NCBI RefSeq assembly: GCF_011045095.1
Contig: NZ_JAALDL010000020.1
Coordinates: 1 to 64,000 of the forward strand
Direction: 5' to 3'
Source of the DNA: Grimontia sedimenti
GTDB taxonomy: Bacteria; Pseudomonadota; Gammaproteobacteria; Enterobacterales; Vibrionaceae
DNA length: 64,000 bases
In this document: piece after piece, positions 52,088 through 60,755 of the stretch
Layout: the number at the start of each line of letters is the position of its first letter
Numbering within the stretch: the stretch's first letter is position 1
Translations under genes and position numbers: made by a program
Notes under the pieces: model-generated
Seen by the model: the letters and a program-made list of their open reading frames with translations, nothing else
Told to the model about the DNA's origin: nothing
The model's database searches: none

Positions 52088-53896
52088 ATGAATACAAAGA
52101 TCATCTCGACATTCTTCCGCTTGAATACCCTGCCCGTGCTTGGTGTGGTTTTGGGGGCTTTTCTCTCCACTTTGTTGGTTGCCGTTGCGTCTTCCAATGC
52201 CTCAGCAGACGCTGGTGCCAAGCAGGTGCTGCATATCAACGCCTTTCACCGCGGTTATGGTTGGAGTGACGAAATCGAAAGTGGCATTCGCGACACCTTC
52301 GATGCAATGGGGACAGAGATCGATCTTTCCGTGGTCTATCTCGACACATTAAGATATCAAGAGGAAACCGTCAGTGAAAAAGTCGCCGAGCTTTTGGCAA
52401 TCAAACAAGTTGCCGATGCCACCGATTTGGTCATCACTTCTGACAATGCCGCGTTAGATTTTGCGCTTCTCCATCAAAAGGAGCTGTTCCCGAAACAACC
52501 CATCCTCTATACCGCTCTGAAAGACTACCCAGCCGATGGATTAAACACCGCTATCAATACCACAGGGATTTCCGAGTACACCGATTATAAAAATGCCGTG
52601 GACCTCGCCTTGTCCCAGCACACTGACGCCCGCTCTATTGTGTTTGTGGGAACCACAAACGAAGGCCATAACAAACGTGTTGTCGACATCGTGAGGGAGA
52701 GCGTGCTTCCTGCTTACGCCGATATCCTTGATACTGAGATCATCGTCGACAAGTCTATAGAAGCATTGGACGCAGAGTTAAGCCAGTTTCCAGCACACTC
52801 GCTGATTTTCCTTTTGAGCAATACCCTGCCTAAATCCGATGGTTCCGAATACAGCCCAGCAGAAACGGCAAGACTCCTTTCGTCTATCGCTCCGTTCCCT
52901 GTTTATACCTATTGGCATTCCCATATCGGTCACGGTGCGATAGGCGGTCAGATAGTCACAGGTTATAGCCAGGGTAAAGCTGCGGCTCAGCTGGCACTCG
53001 AAGTGCTTTCAAAGGATGTTGCAACGCCCCTTCCTTCCGCCATGTCAGCACCTGCCTCACTGTTTTTTGACCTTGAATCCATGGAGAAGCACAAGGTATC
53101 TCGCGACGACCTACCAGAGGGCACCCGCTTCATTAACTACCAACCGCCGATCTGGCAGGAATACAAAACCGAAGCCTTGACTACTTTGGTGATTATCTTC
53201 GGTTTAGCCTCACTGGTGCTTGCCTTCTCTTTACTGACCAAAAGACAAAGTGAAACCATCCACCAGATCAGTGATGAGAATGTAGAGCTGACACACGCAC
53301 TGGATTTGAATCAGGAGGCGCTGGACGATGTCACGCACCAACTAGAAGAAGTAAATCCGATTGATGAACTGACAGGATTGAGCAATTTCCGTCACTTCAA
53401 TGACATGCTCGATAAAGAGCTTCGCAGAGCCAGCCGCTACAAAACCCCTCTCAGCTTGCTGATGATTTCCGTCGATAAATTTGAGGAATACAAATCAGCC
53501 CAAGGAGAAGAAGCCGCGAATACTGTACTGACAGACATCAGCAAAGTGATCTCCGAAACCTGCCAGCGTTCATCCGATGTACTTGCCCATTTGGTGGATG
53601 AAAAATTCGCCATCATTCTTCCCCATACGAGCCGAGAAAACTCGCACATAGTCTGTCAAAAGCTACATGATCAACTGAAGGTCAAAAATCTGCCTTTCGT
53701 CCTGTCCCAAACAGGTGCTGTCACCCTTAGCATCGGCTTGTCATCTCTCGAAGCCAGTGGTGAGCGTATAAACCCACAGCACATGTTCAATACCAGCGAA
53801 ATGATGAGAATAGATGCGGAGAGGCAAGGCGGAAACGACACCCGATCAGACGTTATCGCCACTCACTCTGAGCCGGGTTCCTCAAGCAACGGTTAA
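52088..53896 (+). CDS. ABC-type sensor domain protein with degenerate GGDEF domain
   Basis: About 602 residues. A signal/anchor helix (about 13-38) is followed by an ABC_sub_bind-like periplasmic domain (about 45-350; HINAFHRGYGWSDEIESGIR, VVYLDTLRY, YTALKDYP). A second transmembrane helix (near 365-385), a coiled coil and a GGDEF-like domain (about 430-585) complete it. DELTGLSNFRHFNDML fits the family, but the active site reads AHLVDEKFAIIL, so GGDEF is replaced by VDEKF and cyclase activity is unlikely. Start 52088 is preferred over the TTG at 52058. Confidence 0.84.
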   Translation: MNTKIISTFFRLNTLPVLGVVLGAFLSTLLVAVASSNASADAGAKQVLHINAFHRGYGWSDEIESGIRDTFDAMGTEIDLSVVYLDTLRYQEETVSEKVAELLAIKQVADATDLVITSDNAALDFALLHQKELFPKQPILYTALKDYPADGLNTAINTTGISEYTDYKNAVDLALSQHTDARSIVFVGTTNEGHNKRVVDIVRESVLPAYADILDTEIIVDKSIEALDAELSQFPAHSLIFLLSNTLPKSDGSEYSPAETARLLSSIAPFPVYTYWHSHIGHGAIGGQIVTGYSQGKAAAQLALEVLSKDVATPLPSAMSAPASLFFDLESMEKHKVSRDDLPEGTRFINYQPPIWQEYKTEALTTLVIIFGLASLVLAFSLLTKRQSETIHQISDENVELTHALDLNQEALDDVTHQLEEVNPIDELTGLSNFRHFNDMLDKELRRASRYKTPLSLLMISVDKFEEYKSAQGEEAANTVLTDISKVISETCQRSSDVLAHLVDEKFAIILPHTSRENSHIVCQKLHDQLKVKNLPFVLSQTGAVTLSIGLSSLEASGERINPQHMFNTSEMMRIDAERQGGNDTRSDVIATHSEPGSSSNG

Positions 53897-54246
53897 GCGT
53901 CCGCTGCAACTTCCCTTCACTCCCAAATAGCACCGATCATCTTCATATCGGTGCTTTTATCGCATTGGCCTAACAGTCTTCACAAAATGGGTTAGTGTGA
54001 GCGTGTTGGTTGTTTTTCCTTAATTATTTTACGGAAAAGCTACTGTGCATCCGAAATACCTTATCGAAAGGCGCGCATGAATTATGCTGCGCCTCTTTTT
54101 TAGCCCAACAACTAGAACATCTCTACCCATAACAATGAATCGAGAATCAAAATTCTCGAGCATCTTCACCAATATAAGGACAGATAGGTATTTCACGGTA
54201 AAACAATAAAAACTAACATCGCATTTGTTAGGAAAGATAGAGCACA
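53897..54246 (+). other. Intergenic region with two terminator-like hairpins and a further stem-loop
   Basis: First hairpin 53929-53960 (AGCACCGAT / ATCGGTGCT plus TTTT) ends the preceding gene. A second hairpin 54069-54101 (GGCGC-GCAT / ATGC-GCGCC, then TTTTTT) has no gene before it, so a short RNA of about 100 bases starting near 54000 could end here. A third stem-loop CGAGAAT / ATTCTCG sits at about 54140-54157 upstream of lytS. Confidence 0.45.
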
Positions 54247-55266
54247 ATGAACCCTACAATCGCATACCTAGAGCGCACGCGCGTTCTCGTCGTCATCGGA
54301 ATTTGTTCTGTAATTGCATACATTACAGGCTTTCTTTTCGGCGGCGCATTTTTCTATCATCTAGCCATTTCACTTGGCTACGGTATCACCTTCAACTTTC
54401 TCCACGTTTTTCTGCTGCGAAACTTCCCCCAATGGTCAAACCCGGTACGCACCGCAATTGCTATTGCGACAGGATCGATCATTGGCACCATGAACATGCA
54501 GCTGTGGATATACCAATATCGTGGATTTTGGCGCCCTGAAGTCTTGCTTCCTACGCTTATCTTTACGGTTTCAGTAGCTATATTCACAGCTTGTTTCTTT
54601 ATCATGCGGGAGCGGGCAAGAAGGGCCGAGAATGAACTAAAAGATTCAAAACTCCAGCAAACCGAGCAGGAAAAAGCTCTGATAAACAGTCAGCTCAAAA
54701 GCCTACAAGGTCAGATGGAACCCCACTTTCTATTCAATACGCTTGCTAACATTCAGGTGCTGATAGATATCGATGCCCCAAAAGCCAAGCTGCTGCTCGA
54801 GAAAATCACAGATTTGCTTCGTGCCAGCCTCAAACAGCAGCGCAAAGACACTGTTTCACTTAACGACGAGTTAAAGCTTCTAGATAGCTACCTCTCTATT
54901 CAACAAATCCGTCTGTCAGATCGCATGGGGTTTGAAATCAAGGTTGACCCTTCTATTTCAAAACAAACCCGTATTCCACCCTTTCTGATCCAACCAGCCG
55001 TAGAGAATGCAGTGGTTCATGGTATTGAGCCTGCAGTAAAAGGGGGCTACATCCAAATCAGTTTTTCGAAGCAGGAAGACATGCTCACTGTTGAAGTGTG
55101 CGACAACGGTATCGGTTTCAATGACGGATCCAAAGGAAATGGTGTCAGCATGAAGAACGTGAAGGAACGCCTTTCAACCCTCTATGGTGAAAAAGGCCAG
55201 CTGAAACTCATTCCCCATCATGGAGGGGGATTCACCACAAGGATTTCATTTCAATGCGAGCAATAA
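54247..55266 (+). CDS. LytS/YehU-type sensor histidine kinase
   Basis: A 339-residue kinase with four hydrophobic helices in the first 120 residues, a short coiled coil, then the His_kinase domain: phospho-acceptor His160 in QMEPHFLFNTLANIQ, PPFLIQPAVENAVVHG (N box) and VCDNGIGF (G box). It has no separate periplasmic domain, so it may sense a membrane or cytoplasmic cue. It overlaps the LytTR regulator by 13 bp. Confidence 0.9.
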   Translation: MNPTIAYLERTRVLVVIGICSVIAYITGFLFGGAFFYHLAISLGYGITFNFLHVFLLRNFPQWSNPVRTAIAIATGSIIGTMNMQLWIYQYRGFWRPEVLLPTLIFTVSVAIFTACFFIMRERARRAENELKDSKLQQTEQEKALINSQLKSLQGQMEPHFLFNTLANIQVLIDIDAPKAKLLLEKITDLLRASLKQQRKDTVSLNDELKLLDSYLSIQQIRLSDRMGFEIKVDPSISKQTRIPPFLIQPAVENAVVHGIEPAVKGGYIQISFSKQEDMLTVEVCDNGIGFNDGSKGNGVSMKNVKERLSTLYGEKGQLKLIPHHGGGFTTRISFQCEQ

Positions 55267-55940
55267 TTGCGGACGACGAGCCGATTCTCCGTCATCACTT
55301 AAGTCGGCTTCTCGGGGCCGTATCTTCTGAGATTGACGTTGTAGCTAGCGCGAAAGACGGTATTGAGGCGCTAGACCTCATCAAAAAACTTCAACCCGAC
55401 GTGGTATTTCTTGATATCAGAATGCCGGGGCTGGATGGACTGGAAGTGGCAAACCTGATCAGCGATATGAAAAAGCCACCCCGCATCGTTTTCGTAACGG
55501 CATATGATCACTATGCCATCGAGGCCTTTGAGCAAGGTGCCATTGATTACCTTATCAAGCCCATTGATGAAAAACGCCTAACCAAAACATGTTCTCGCTT
55601 AAAAACGCGCTCCAAACCCACGCTAAATGCTGACGAGCTGACCCAAATTCTTTCTCAGACAAAGGAGAAAGCAGCACAACCACTCACTTGGTTAAAAGCG
55701 GCAAAAGGTGAAGATATCCATCTTATTCATGTTGATGATGTCGAATACTTTCGGGCAGAAGACAAATACGTCACCGTCGTAACTAACGACGCTGAATACA
55801 TCATCCGCACTCCGCTCCGCAACCTTTCTCAGATGCTGTGTGAAGAAACCTTCTGGCAAATTCACCGCTCTGTCATCGTGAAAGTGTCCGCGATAAATCG
55901 TGTATTTAAGGACATGACCGGCAAATGGTGGTTGAAGTAG
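55254..55940 (+). CDS. LytTR-family response regulator
   Basis: A 228-residue regulator. The receiver domain has Asp7/Asp8, phospho-acceptor Asp54 in VFLDIRMPG and Lys102 in LIKP. The C-terminal LytTR DNA-binding domain (about 135-228) has YFRAEDKYVTVVT and FWQIHRSVIVKVSAI. It is the partner of the overlapping kinase gene. A short hairpin element of the repeat family lies 65 bp after the stop and may serve as its terminator. Confidence 0.93.
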   Translation: MRAIIADDEPILRHHLSRLLGAVSSEIDVVASAKDGIEALDLIKKLQPDVVFLDIRMPGLDGLEVANLISDMKKPPRIVFVTAYDHYAIEAFEQGAIDYLIKPIDEKRLTKTCSRLKTRSKPTLNADELTQILSQTKEKAAQPLTWLKAAKGEDIHLIHVDDVEYFRAEDKYVTVVTNDAEYIIRTPLRNLSQMLCEETFWQIHRSVIVKVSAINRVFKDMTGKWWLK

Positions 55941-56004
55941 CTTCCAATCAGAGCCAACTTCCCGTGAGCCGAAATGCGCACGCTTTGTTCAAGCAAATGT
56001 AACC

Positions 56005-56061
56005 GATACCCAAACACTCTGAAGACGCTCGCATTCAGCATCTTCAGAGTGTTTGGGTGTC
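56005..56061. repeat. Inverted-repeat element, minimal copy C (57 bp)
   Basis: Two near-complementary arms only: GATACCCAAACACTCTGAAG and CTTCAGAGTGTTTGGGTGTC around a short spacer. The ends match the termini of copies A and B (TACCCAAAC-N2-CTGAAGA). It looks like a solo hairpin form of the same family. Confidence 0.8.
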
Positions 56062-56202
56062 TATCACCTCGTTTTCGGTTCAAATCGTCCAAATGCGGTT
56101 TATCGGCGAAAAATGCATTTGGTCTCATCGCACTTTTCTTTTCTCTAACCTGTTGTAGCTTGGCGTCGTGAAAGGACAAGGAAACACTCAAGGAGAAGGA
56201 CA

Positions 56203-56862
56203 ATGTACATCAAGGACAATTGGCTGAGTCGCATAGCGCTGTTAGCTATTGTCGGATTCGTTGTCGTTTCCGTTTTGTGGTTTAAGCAAGTTAACGCCGG
56301 CCCGATGCAAAAGACGCTTCAAGACGCCTTTGTAGATGCCAGCACGGGCGACCGTAGCGCAGGGGATCACGTACTGAGCGCCGTCGAAAACCTGCTTATC
56401 CAGTATCCCGAAGATGCCCTGTTGACCGCCTATTACGGCAGTACTATGTCGATGAAAGGACGTGATGCGTGGCTACCTTGGAACCGCCAGAAGTATTCAG
56501 AAATTGGTGTCGAGTCGTTAAATAAATCACTCAAAAGACTATCGGACGAGTCGTTTAACAAACCTTATTACGGGCTCAATGAAGGGCTTTACATACAGTC
56601 GCTTGCTGCCATCACCTTCATTAGTCTGCCTGAATCTTTCGAACAACGAGATCGTGGTTTTGAAATGCTGAAAACCATGATGGCGTCTGAAGAACTCGGT
56701 TACTACCCTTTCGGGCCACGTGCTTGGATACACATTGAAGCGGTAAAAGCCGCTATTGATATGGAAGAAACAAGCACAGCGACCCAATGGGCAAATGAAA
56801 TGCAGCGCCTTGCACCTACCCATCCTTATACCCAACAAGCGCTGGAATTGGTGACAAACTAA
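56203..56862 (+). CDS. Membrane-anchored TPR-like protein
   Basis: A 219-residue protein with an N-terminal anchor helix (about 9-27) and a helical, TPR-like body (LIQYPEDALLTAYYGSTMSMKG broken by turns; MQRLAPTHPYTQQALELV at the C terminus). Probably on the periplasmic face. Its function is unknown. It lies downstream of the LytS-LytTR pair and could be a target or partner. Confidence 0.7.
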   Translation: MYIKDNWLSRIALLAIVGFVVVSVLWFKQVNAGPMQKTLQDAFVDASTGDRSAGDHVLSAVENLLIQYPEDALLTAYYGSTMSMKGRDAWLPWNRQKYSEIGVESLNKSLKRLSDESFNKPYYGLNEGLYIQSLAAITFISLPESFEQRDRGFEMLKTMMASEELGYYPFGPRAWIHIEAVKAAIDMEETSTATQWANEMQRLAPTHPYTQQALELVTN

Positions 56863-56907
56863 CCAAGCACACCTTGCTTACGCAACTTTCTGCCCATCAA
56901 TGATGTC

Positions 56908-57173
56908 TATACCCAAACAACTTGAAGATGCAGGATTCAGCGAGTTTGACTGGCGTTGTGATCGCGGCGTTCCTTTGCAGGTGTAGTCATCTCCATCAAA
57001 AAGGAACAACAAAGAGCACGACGTCAGTCAACTCGCCCGAAGGGAGGCCCTCAATGCGCCCACTTCTTCGTTAAATTCCACGGAAATAGAACCACTATTC
57101 CTCGAGATATTTGTCTCGAATTGAACGCATTGATGGCCTCTGAATTCGAGTATCTTCAAGTTATTTGGGTATA
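56908..57173. repeat. Inverted-repeat element, copy B (266 bp)
   Basis: Same family as copy A (42291-42461). The left 145 bases are nearly identical to copy A. It then carries about 95 extra bases before the right end (ATCTTCAAG-TT-ATTTGGGTATA). The ends form an imperfect terminal inverted repeat. No transposase gene. Confidence 0.85.
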
Positions 57174-57210
57174 TAGCATTATCTCCACGATTCCACGATG
57201 AGGCGAAGTC

Positions 57211-57741
57211 ATGTCCATACGTTTATTTTCTGTTGCCATAGTCCTGTTCCTAAGCGGCTGTGCCAAAAGTGTTTACACTGACTTTGACCAGCAGTTCGCT
57301 TATCAAGATATTCAGACCTACGATATCGCCGTCAAACCTTCAACTTCTCCCGTATCACTGGACGACAGCCGCATTGAGCGCGCATTGGAACGTGAAATGG
57401 CCACCAAAGGCATTAAAGAAACCGACACTTCCCCCAACGTGACGCTTCGCTATTTCGTTCAGCCAAAAACGGAAGCCATTGCACATGGCCCTTCAATCAG
57501 CTTCGGTTACGGTTCACGCCGATTTGGCGCAAGATATGAGACCCCAATTCGCATTGAAGAGCGAGATTACGGTCAACTGGTCGTAGAAATGGTGGACAAT
57601 CAGAGCAATCAAGTCATTTGGCGTGCAGTATCAAACCGCAAACTGACGGATAGCATGACCCCTTCAAGTAAGAATGAGTTCATCAATGAGCAGGTGAAAG
57701 ACATGTTTGCAAACTTCCCTCCTTCAAATGGTGAAAAGTAA
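57211..57741 (+). CDS. DUF4136 lipoprotein
   Basis: A 176-residue outer-envelope lipoprotein with lipobox LSGC (Cys17) after MSIRLFSVAIVLF. The DUF4136 body is seen in YTDFDQQFAYQDIQTY, RIERALEREMATKGIKET and QLVVEMVDNQSNQVIWRA. Function unknown; members are small envelope lipoproteins. It starts 37 bp after repeat copy B. Confidence 0.85.
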   Translation: MSIRLFSVAIVLFLSGCAKSVYTDFDQQFAYQDIQTYDIAVKPSTSPVSLDDSRIERALEREMATKGIKETDTSPNVTLRYFVQPKTEAIAHGPSISFGYGSRRFGARYETPIRIEERDYGQLVVEMVDNQSNQVIWRAVSNRKLTDSMTPSSKNEFINEQVKDMFANFPPSNGEK

Positions 57742-57961
57742 GCAAGTTAATACTCACTTTTATGCCCCTTTAGGGCATTAACCTACTATCCATCCTATTT
57801 TAGACAGCTAACTTCGTCTCTCTTGCTGCTCAATGCTTCGAGCAGCAGAGTATTGACCTCCAATACTCAAATTTCAGCCGACTATTTTAGGAATTCATCT
57901 CAGTAAAAGACTTTCCAGTAAAATCTGCATTTAACACCGCATTTATAAACATTTGAATAAA

Positions 57962-57977
57962 AGGCAACCGATTACAA
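57962..57977 (+). promoter_or_regulatory. Putative PurR box upstream of codBA
   Basis: AGGCAACCGATTACAA matches the E. coli PurR consensus ANGCAANCGNTTNCNT at all specified positions except the last. E. coli codBA is repressed by PurR, so its presence here fits. It lies 110 bp upstream of the proposed -10, farther than usual. Confidence 0.55.
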
Positions 57978-58086
57978 ATGTGATTTAACTTATCCTTCAA
58001 ATCCACCTGGCATGAAAATAAATGTTCTAATTCATTAAGTTAAATAAAGGCATTCAAAGTAACCCTCAAAAGCAGGGGTTATTCGA

Positions 58087-58114
58087 TTGACATCACACAT
58101 TTCGCCGATAGAAT
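58087..58114 (+). promoter_or_regulatory. Putative sigma-70 promoter of codBA
   Basis: TTGACA, 16-base spacer, TAGAAT. A second CCGATAGAAT copy 25 bp downstream provides an alternative -10. Confidence 0.6.
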
Positions 58115-58115
58115 A

Positions 58116-58152
58116 CCGCGCCGTTTAACCGATAGAATCATATCGGGCGCGT
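58116..58152 (+). other. Nested stem-loop in the codB leader
   Basis: CGCGC pairs with GCGCG and encloses a CCGATA / TATCGG stem with a GAATCA loop. TTTCTCTTT follows and the codB ribosome site (GAGGTG) is 18 bases later. It could act as an attenuator or start-region structure; this is inference. Confidence 0.45.
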
Positions 58153-58158
58153 TTCTCT

Positions 58159-59415
58159 TTGTTATTGAGGTGTAAAATGGCGGCGGACAACAACTACAGC
58201 CTGGGACCAGTCCCAAAGTCAGCTCGAAAGGGCATCCTATCCCTGACCATGGTCATGCTGGGATTAACCTTCTTTTCAGCGAGCATGTGGACAGGAGGAA
58301 CGTTAGGCACTGGCCTTTCATTCAATGATTTCCTCCTCGCCGTTCTCATCGGTAATCTTCTCCTCGGTATTTACACTTCCTTTCTTGGTTACATCGGCGC
58401 TTCTTCTGGCCTTTCAACTCACCTTCTTGCTCGATTCTCTTTCGGAACCAAAGGTTCCTGGCTTCCTTCTCTCATTCTCGGTGGTACACAAGTTGGTTGG
58501 TTTGGTGTTGGCGTTGCCATGTTTGCTCTGCCAGTCCAGAAAGCGACAGGCATTGACACCAACATTCTGATTGCAGTCGCTGGTCTCGCCATGACCGCCA
58601 CCGTTTATTTCGGCATCTCTGCGCTTATGGTTCTCTCCGCCATCGCTGTTCCTGCTATTGCCCTTCTCGGCGGATACTCAGTCATCGAAGCTGTCGACAG
58701 TCTGGGTGGTATTGAAAAACTCCAACTCATCTCTCCTGAAAATCCTATGTCATTCTCAACCGCGCTGGTTCTGGTGGTTGGTTCATTCATTTCGGCAGGA
58801 ACACTGACCGCAGATTTCGTGCGGTTTGGTAAGAGTGCAAAAGGCGCTGTAGTGGTGACCATGGTGGCATTCTTCATCGGCAACAGCCTAATGTTTATCT
58901 TTGGTGCAGCTGGCGCGGCAGCAACAGGTCAGTCAGATATTTCAGAAGTGATGATGATGCAAGGGCTGCTCCTTCCAGCCATCATCGTGCTTGGCTTGAA
59001 CATCTGGACAACCAACGATAACGCACTTTATGCATCCGGCCTTGGTTTCTCCAATATTACCGGCCTGCCAAGTAAATACCTGTCCGTTGCCAACGGTATC
59101 ATTGGTACCCTATGTGCACTGTGGCTCTACAACAACTTTGTTGGTTGGCTGACCTTCCTTTCAGCAGCGATTCCGCCGATTGGTGGTATCATCATCGCCG
59201 ATTTCATCAAGCACCGTGCGCGTTACAAAGATTTTGCCAACGCAGAGTTTAAGACCGTTAACTGGGCAGCGATTGGTGGTGTGGTCGCGGGTATTGCGGC
59301 TGGTCACCTACTGCCAGGCATCGTGCCTTTGAACGCCGTATTAGGCGGTGCAATCAGCTATCTTGTACTGGATATGCTAAACAACAATAAAAAAACTGAA
59401 TCTGCTCGCGTGTGA
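58159..59415 (+). CDS. codB: Cytosine permease
   Basis: A 418-residue NCS1-family transporter with about 12 transmembrane helices that imports cytosine with protons or sodium. LARFSFGTKGSWLPSL, GGTQVGWFGVG, SAGTLTADFVRFGKSAK and WTTNDNALYASGLGFSN are diagnostic for CodB. It lies 18 bp upstream of codA in one operon. Confidence 0.95.
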   Translation: MLLRCKMAADNNYSLGPVPKSARKGILSLTMVMLGLTFFSASMWTGGTLGTGLSFNDFLLAVLIGNLLLGIYTSFLGYIGASSGLSTHLLARFSFGTKGSWLPSLILGGTQVGWFGVGVAMFALPVQKATGIDTNILIAVAGLAMTATVYFGISALMVLSAIAVPAIALLGGYSVIEAVDSLGGIEKLQLISPENPMSFSTALVLVVGSFISAGTLTADFVRFGKSAKGAVVVTMVAFFIGNSLMFIFGAAGAAATGQSDISEVMMMQGLLLPAIIVLGLNIWTTNDNALYASGLGFSNITGLPSKYLSVANGIIGTLCALWLYNNFVGWLTFLSAAIPPIGGIIIADFIKHRARYKDFANAEFKTVNWAAIGGVVAGIAAGHLLPGIVPLNAVLGGAISYLVLDMLNNNKKTESARV

Positions 59416-59433
59416 GCCAAAGAGGAAACCTCA

Positions 59434-60712
59434 ATGTCAGCATCTCTACTGATTAAAAATGTTGTTATTCGCGGTCAGGAAATGCCTTCGCAAATCCTGA
59501 TTGAAGACGGCGTTATTCGCGCCATTGAAGACAACAGCGCTGAGCTGAAAACAGACGCAACCGTAATTGATGCAGAAGGTGGTATGGCATTGCCACCTTT
59601 CTGTGAGCCTCACATCCACCTGGACACGACACAAACCGCGGGTGAGCCAAACTGGAATATTTCAGGCACCTTGTTTGAAGGTATCGAGCGCTGGGCTGAG
59701 CGCAAAGCCATGCTGTCTATCGAAGATGTGAAAGCACGTGCAAAACAAACTCTGAAGTGGCAAATCGCTAATGGTATTCAACACGTCCGTACCCACGTTG
59801 ATGTGTCAGACCCTACCCTGACCGCATTGAAAGCCATGATTGAAGTGCGCGAAGAAATGAAGCCTTGGGTTGATATTCAAATCGTGGCATTCCCTCAAGA
59901 GGGCATTCTCTCCTACCCAAACGGTAAAGAGTTACTAGAAGAAGCAGTAAAGATGGGTGCAGACGTTGTGGGTGCCATTCCACACTTCGAGTTCACCCGA
60001 GAATACGGAGTTGAATCCCTGCACCACGCCTTTGAACTGGCGCGTAAATATGACCGCCTGATTGACGTGCACTGCGACGAAATTGACGACGAACAATCAC
60101 GCTTTGTCGAAACCGTTGCGGCACTGGCACACAAATATGAAATGGGCCACAAAGTGACAGCGAGTCACACGACGGCAATGCACTCTTACAATGGTGCTTA
60201 CGCGTCTCGCCTATTCCGTTTGCTACGTATGTCTGGCATCAGCTTTGTTGCGAACCACTGTGAATATTCACCTACAAGGCCGTTTTGATGACTATCCAAA
60301 GCGCCGTGGTATTACCCGTGTCAAAGAAATGCTGGCGTCAGACATCAACGTCTGTTTCGGTCACGACGATGTGTTCGATCCTTGGTATCCACTGGGCACC
60401 GCCAACATGCTGCAAGTGCTGCACATGGGACTGCATGTTTGCCAAATCATGGGTTACGACCAACTGAACCAATCGCTGGATTTGATCAGCCATCACTCGG
60501 CAAAAACCCTGAACATCCAAGACAGCTACGGTGTGGAAGTTGGCAAACCGGGCAACCTACTGATCCTGCCTGCTGAAAACGACTTTGATGCCCTGCGCCG
60601 TCAGGTGCCTGTTCGCTACTCTATCCGTGCAGGTAAAGTGATTGCAGAAACCCAACCTGCTACCACCTCATTACACCTTGAAGAGACCGAAGCCGTCACC
60701 TTTAAGCGTTAA
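59434..60712 (+). pseudogene. codA: Cytosine deaminase, frame-broken
   Basis: CodA converts cytosine to uracil and ammonia. Two frames together cover the full protein: 59434-60288 holds the N-terminal two thirds (metal ligands in [36 protein letters not shown]), and the frame from about 60262 to 60712 holds the rest ([34 protein letters not shown]). At 60255-60261 the expected Phe-Val-Ala-Asn-Pro-Leu-Val-Asn reads AACCACTGTGAAT, two bases short of AAC CCA CTG GTG AAT, so the first frame runs off and stops at 60286-60288. No single 2-base deletion explains it; two 1-base losses (one C, one G) do. Either a real pseudogene or sequencing error. Confidence 0.88.
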
Positions 60713-60716
60713 TAAT

Positions 60717-60742
60717 AAAGCCCCGCAAGTGCGGGGCTTTTT
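60717..60742 (+). terminator. Terminator after codA
   Basis: Perfect 10-base stem AAAGCCCCGC / GCGGGGCTTT with AAGT loop and T run; may serve both convergent genes. Confidence 0.9.
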
Positions 60743-60755
60743 CTTATCCACTTAA

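Larger units (their letters stand above)
57742..58158 (+). other. codB upstream region: hairpins, PurR site and promoter
   Basis: No gene seen. Two hairpins follow the DUF4136 gene: GCTGCTC / GAGCAGC (about 57823-57846) and GAGTATTG / CAATACTC (57848-57868). A PurR-type site (57962-57977) and a promoter (58087-58114) are listed separately. Confidence 0.5.

Noticed and set aside
42291-57173. Insertion sequences
   Set aside because: The repeats have inverted ends but no transposase ORF, so they are listed as short non-autonomous repeats.
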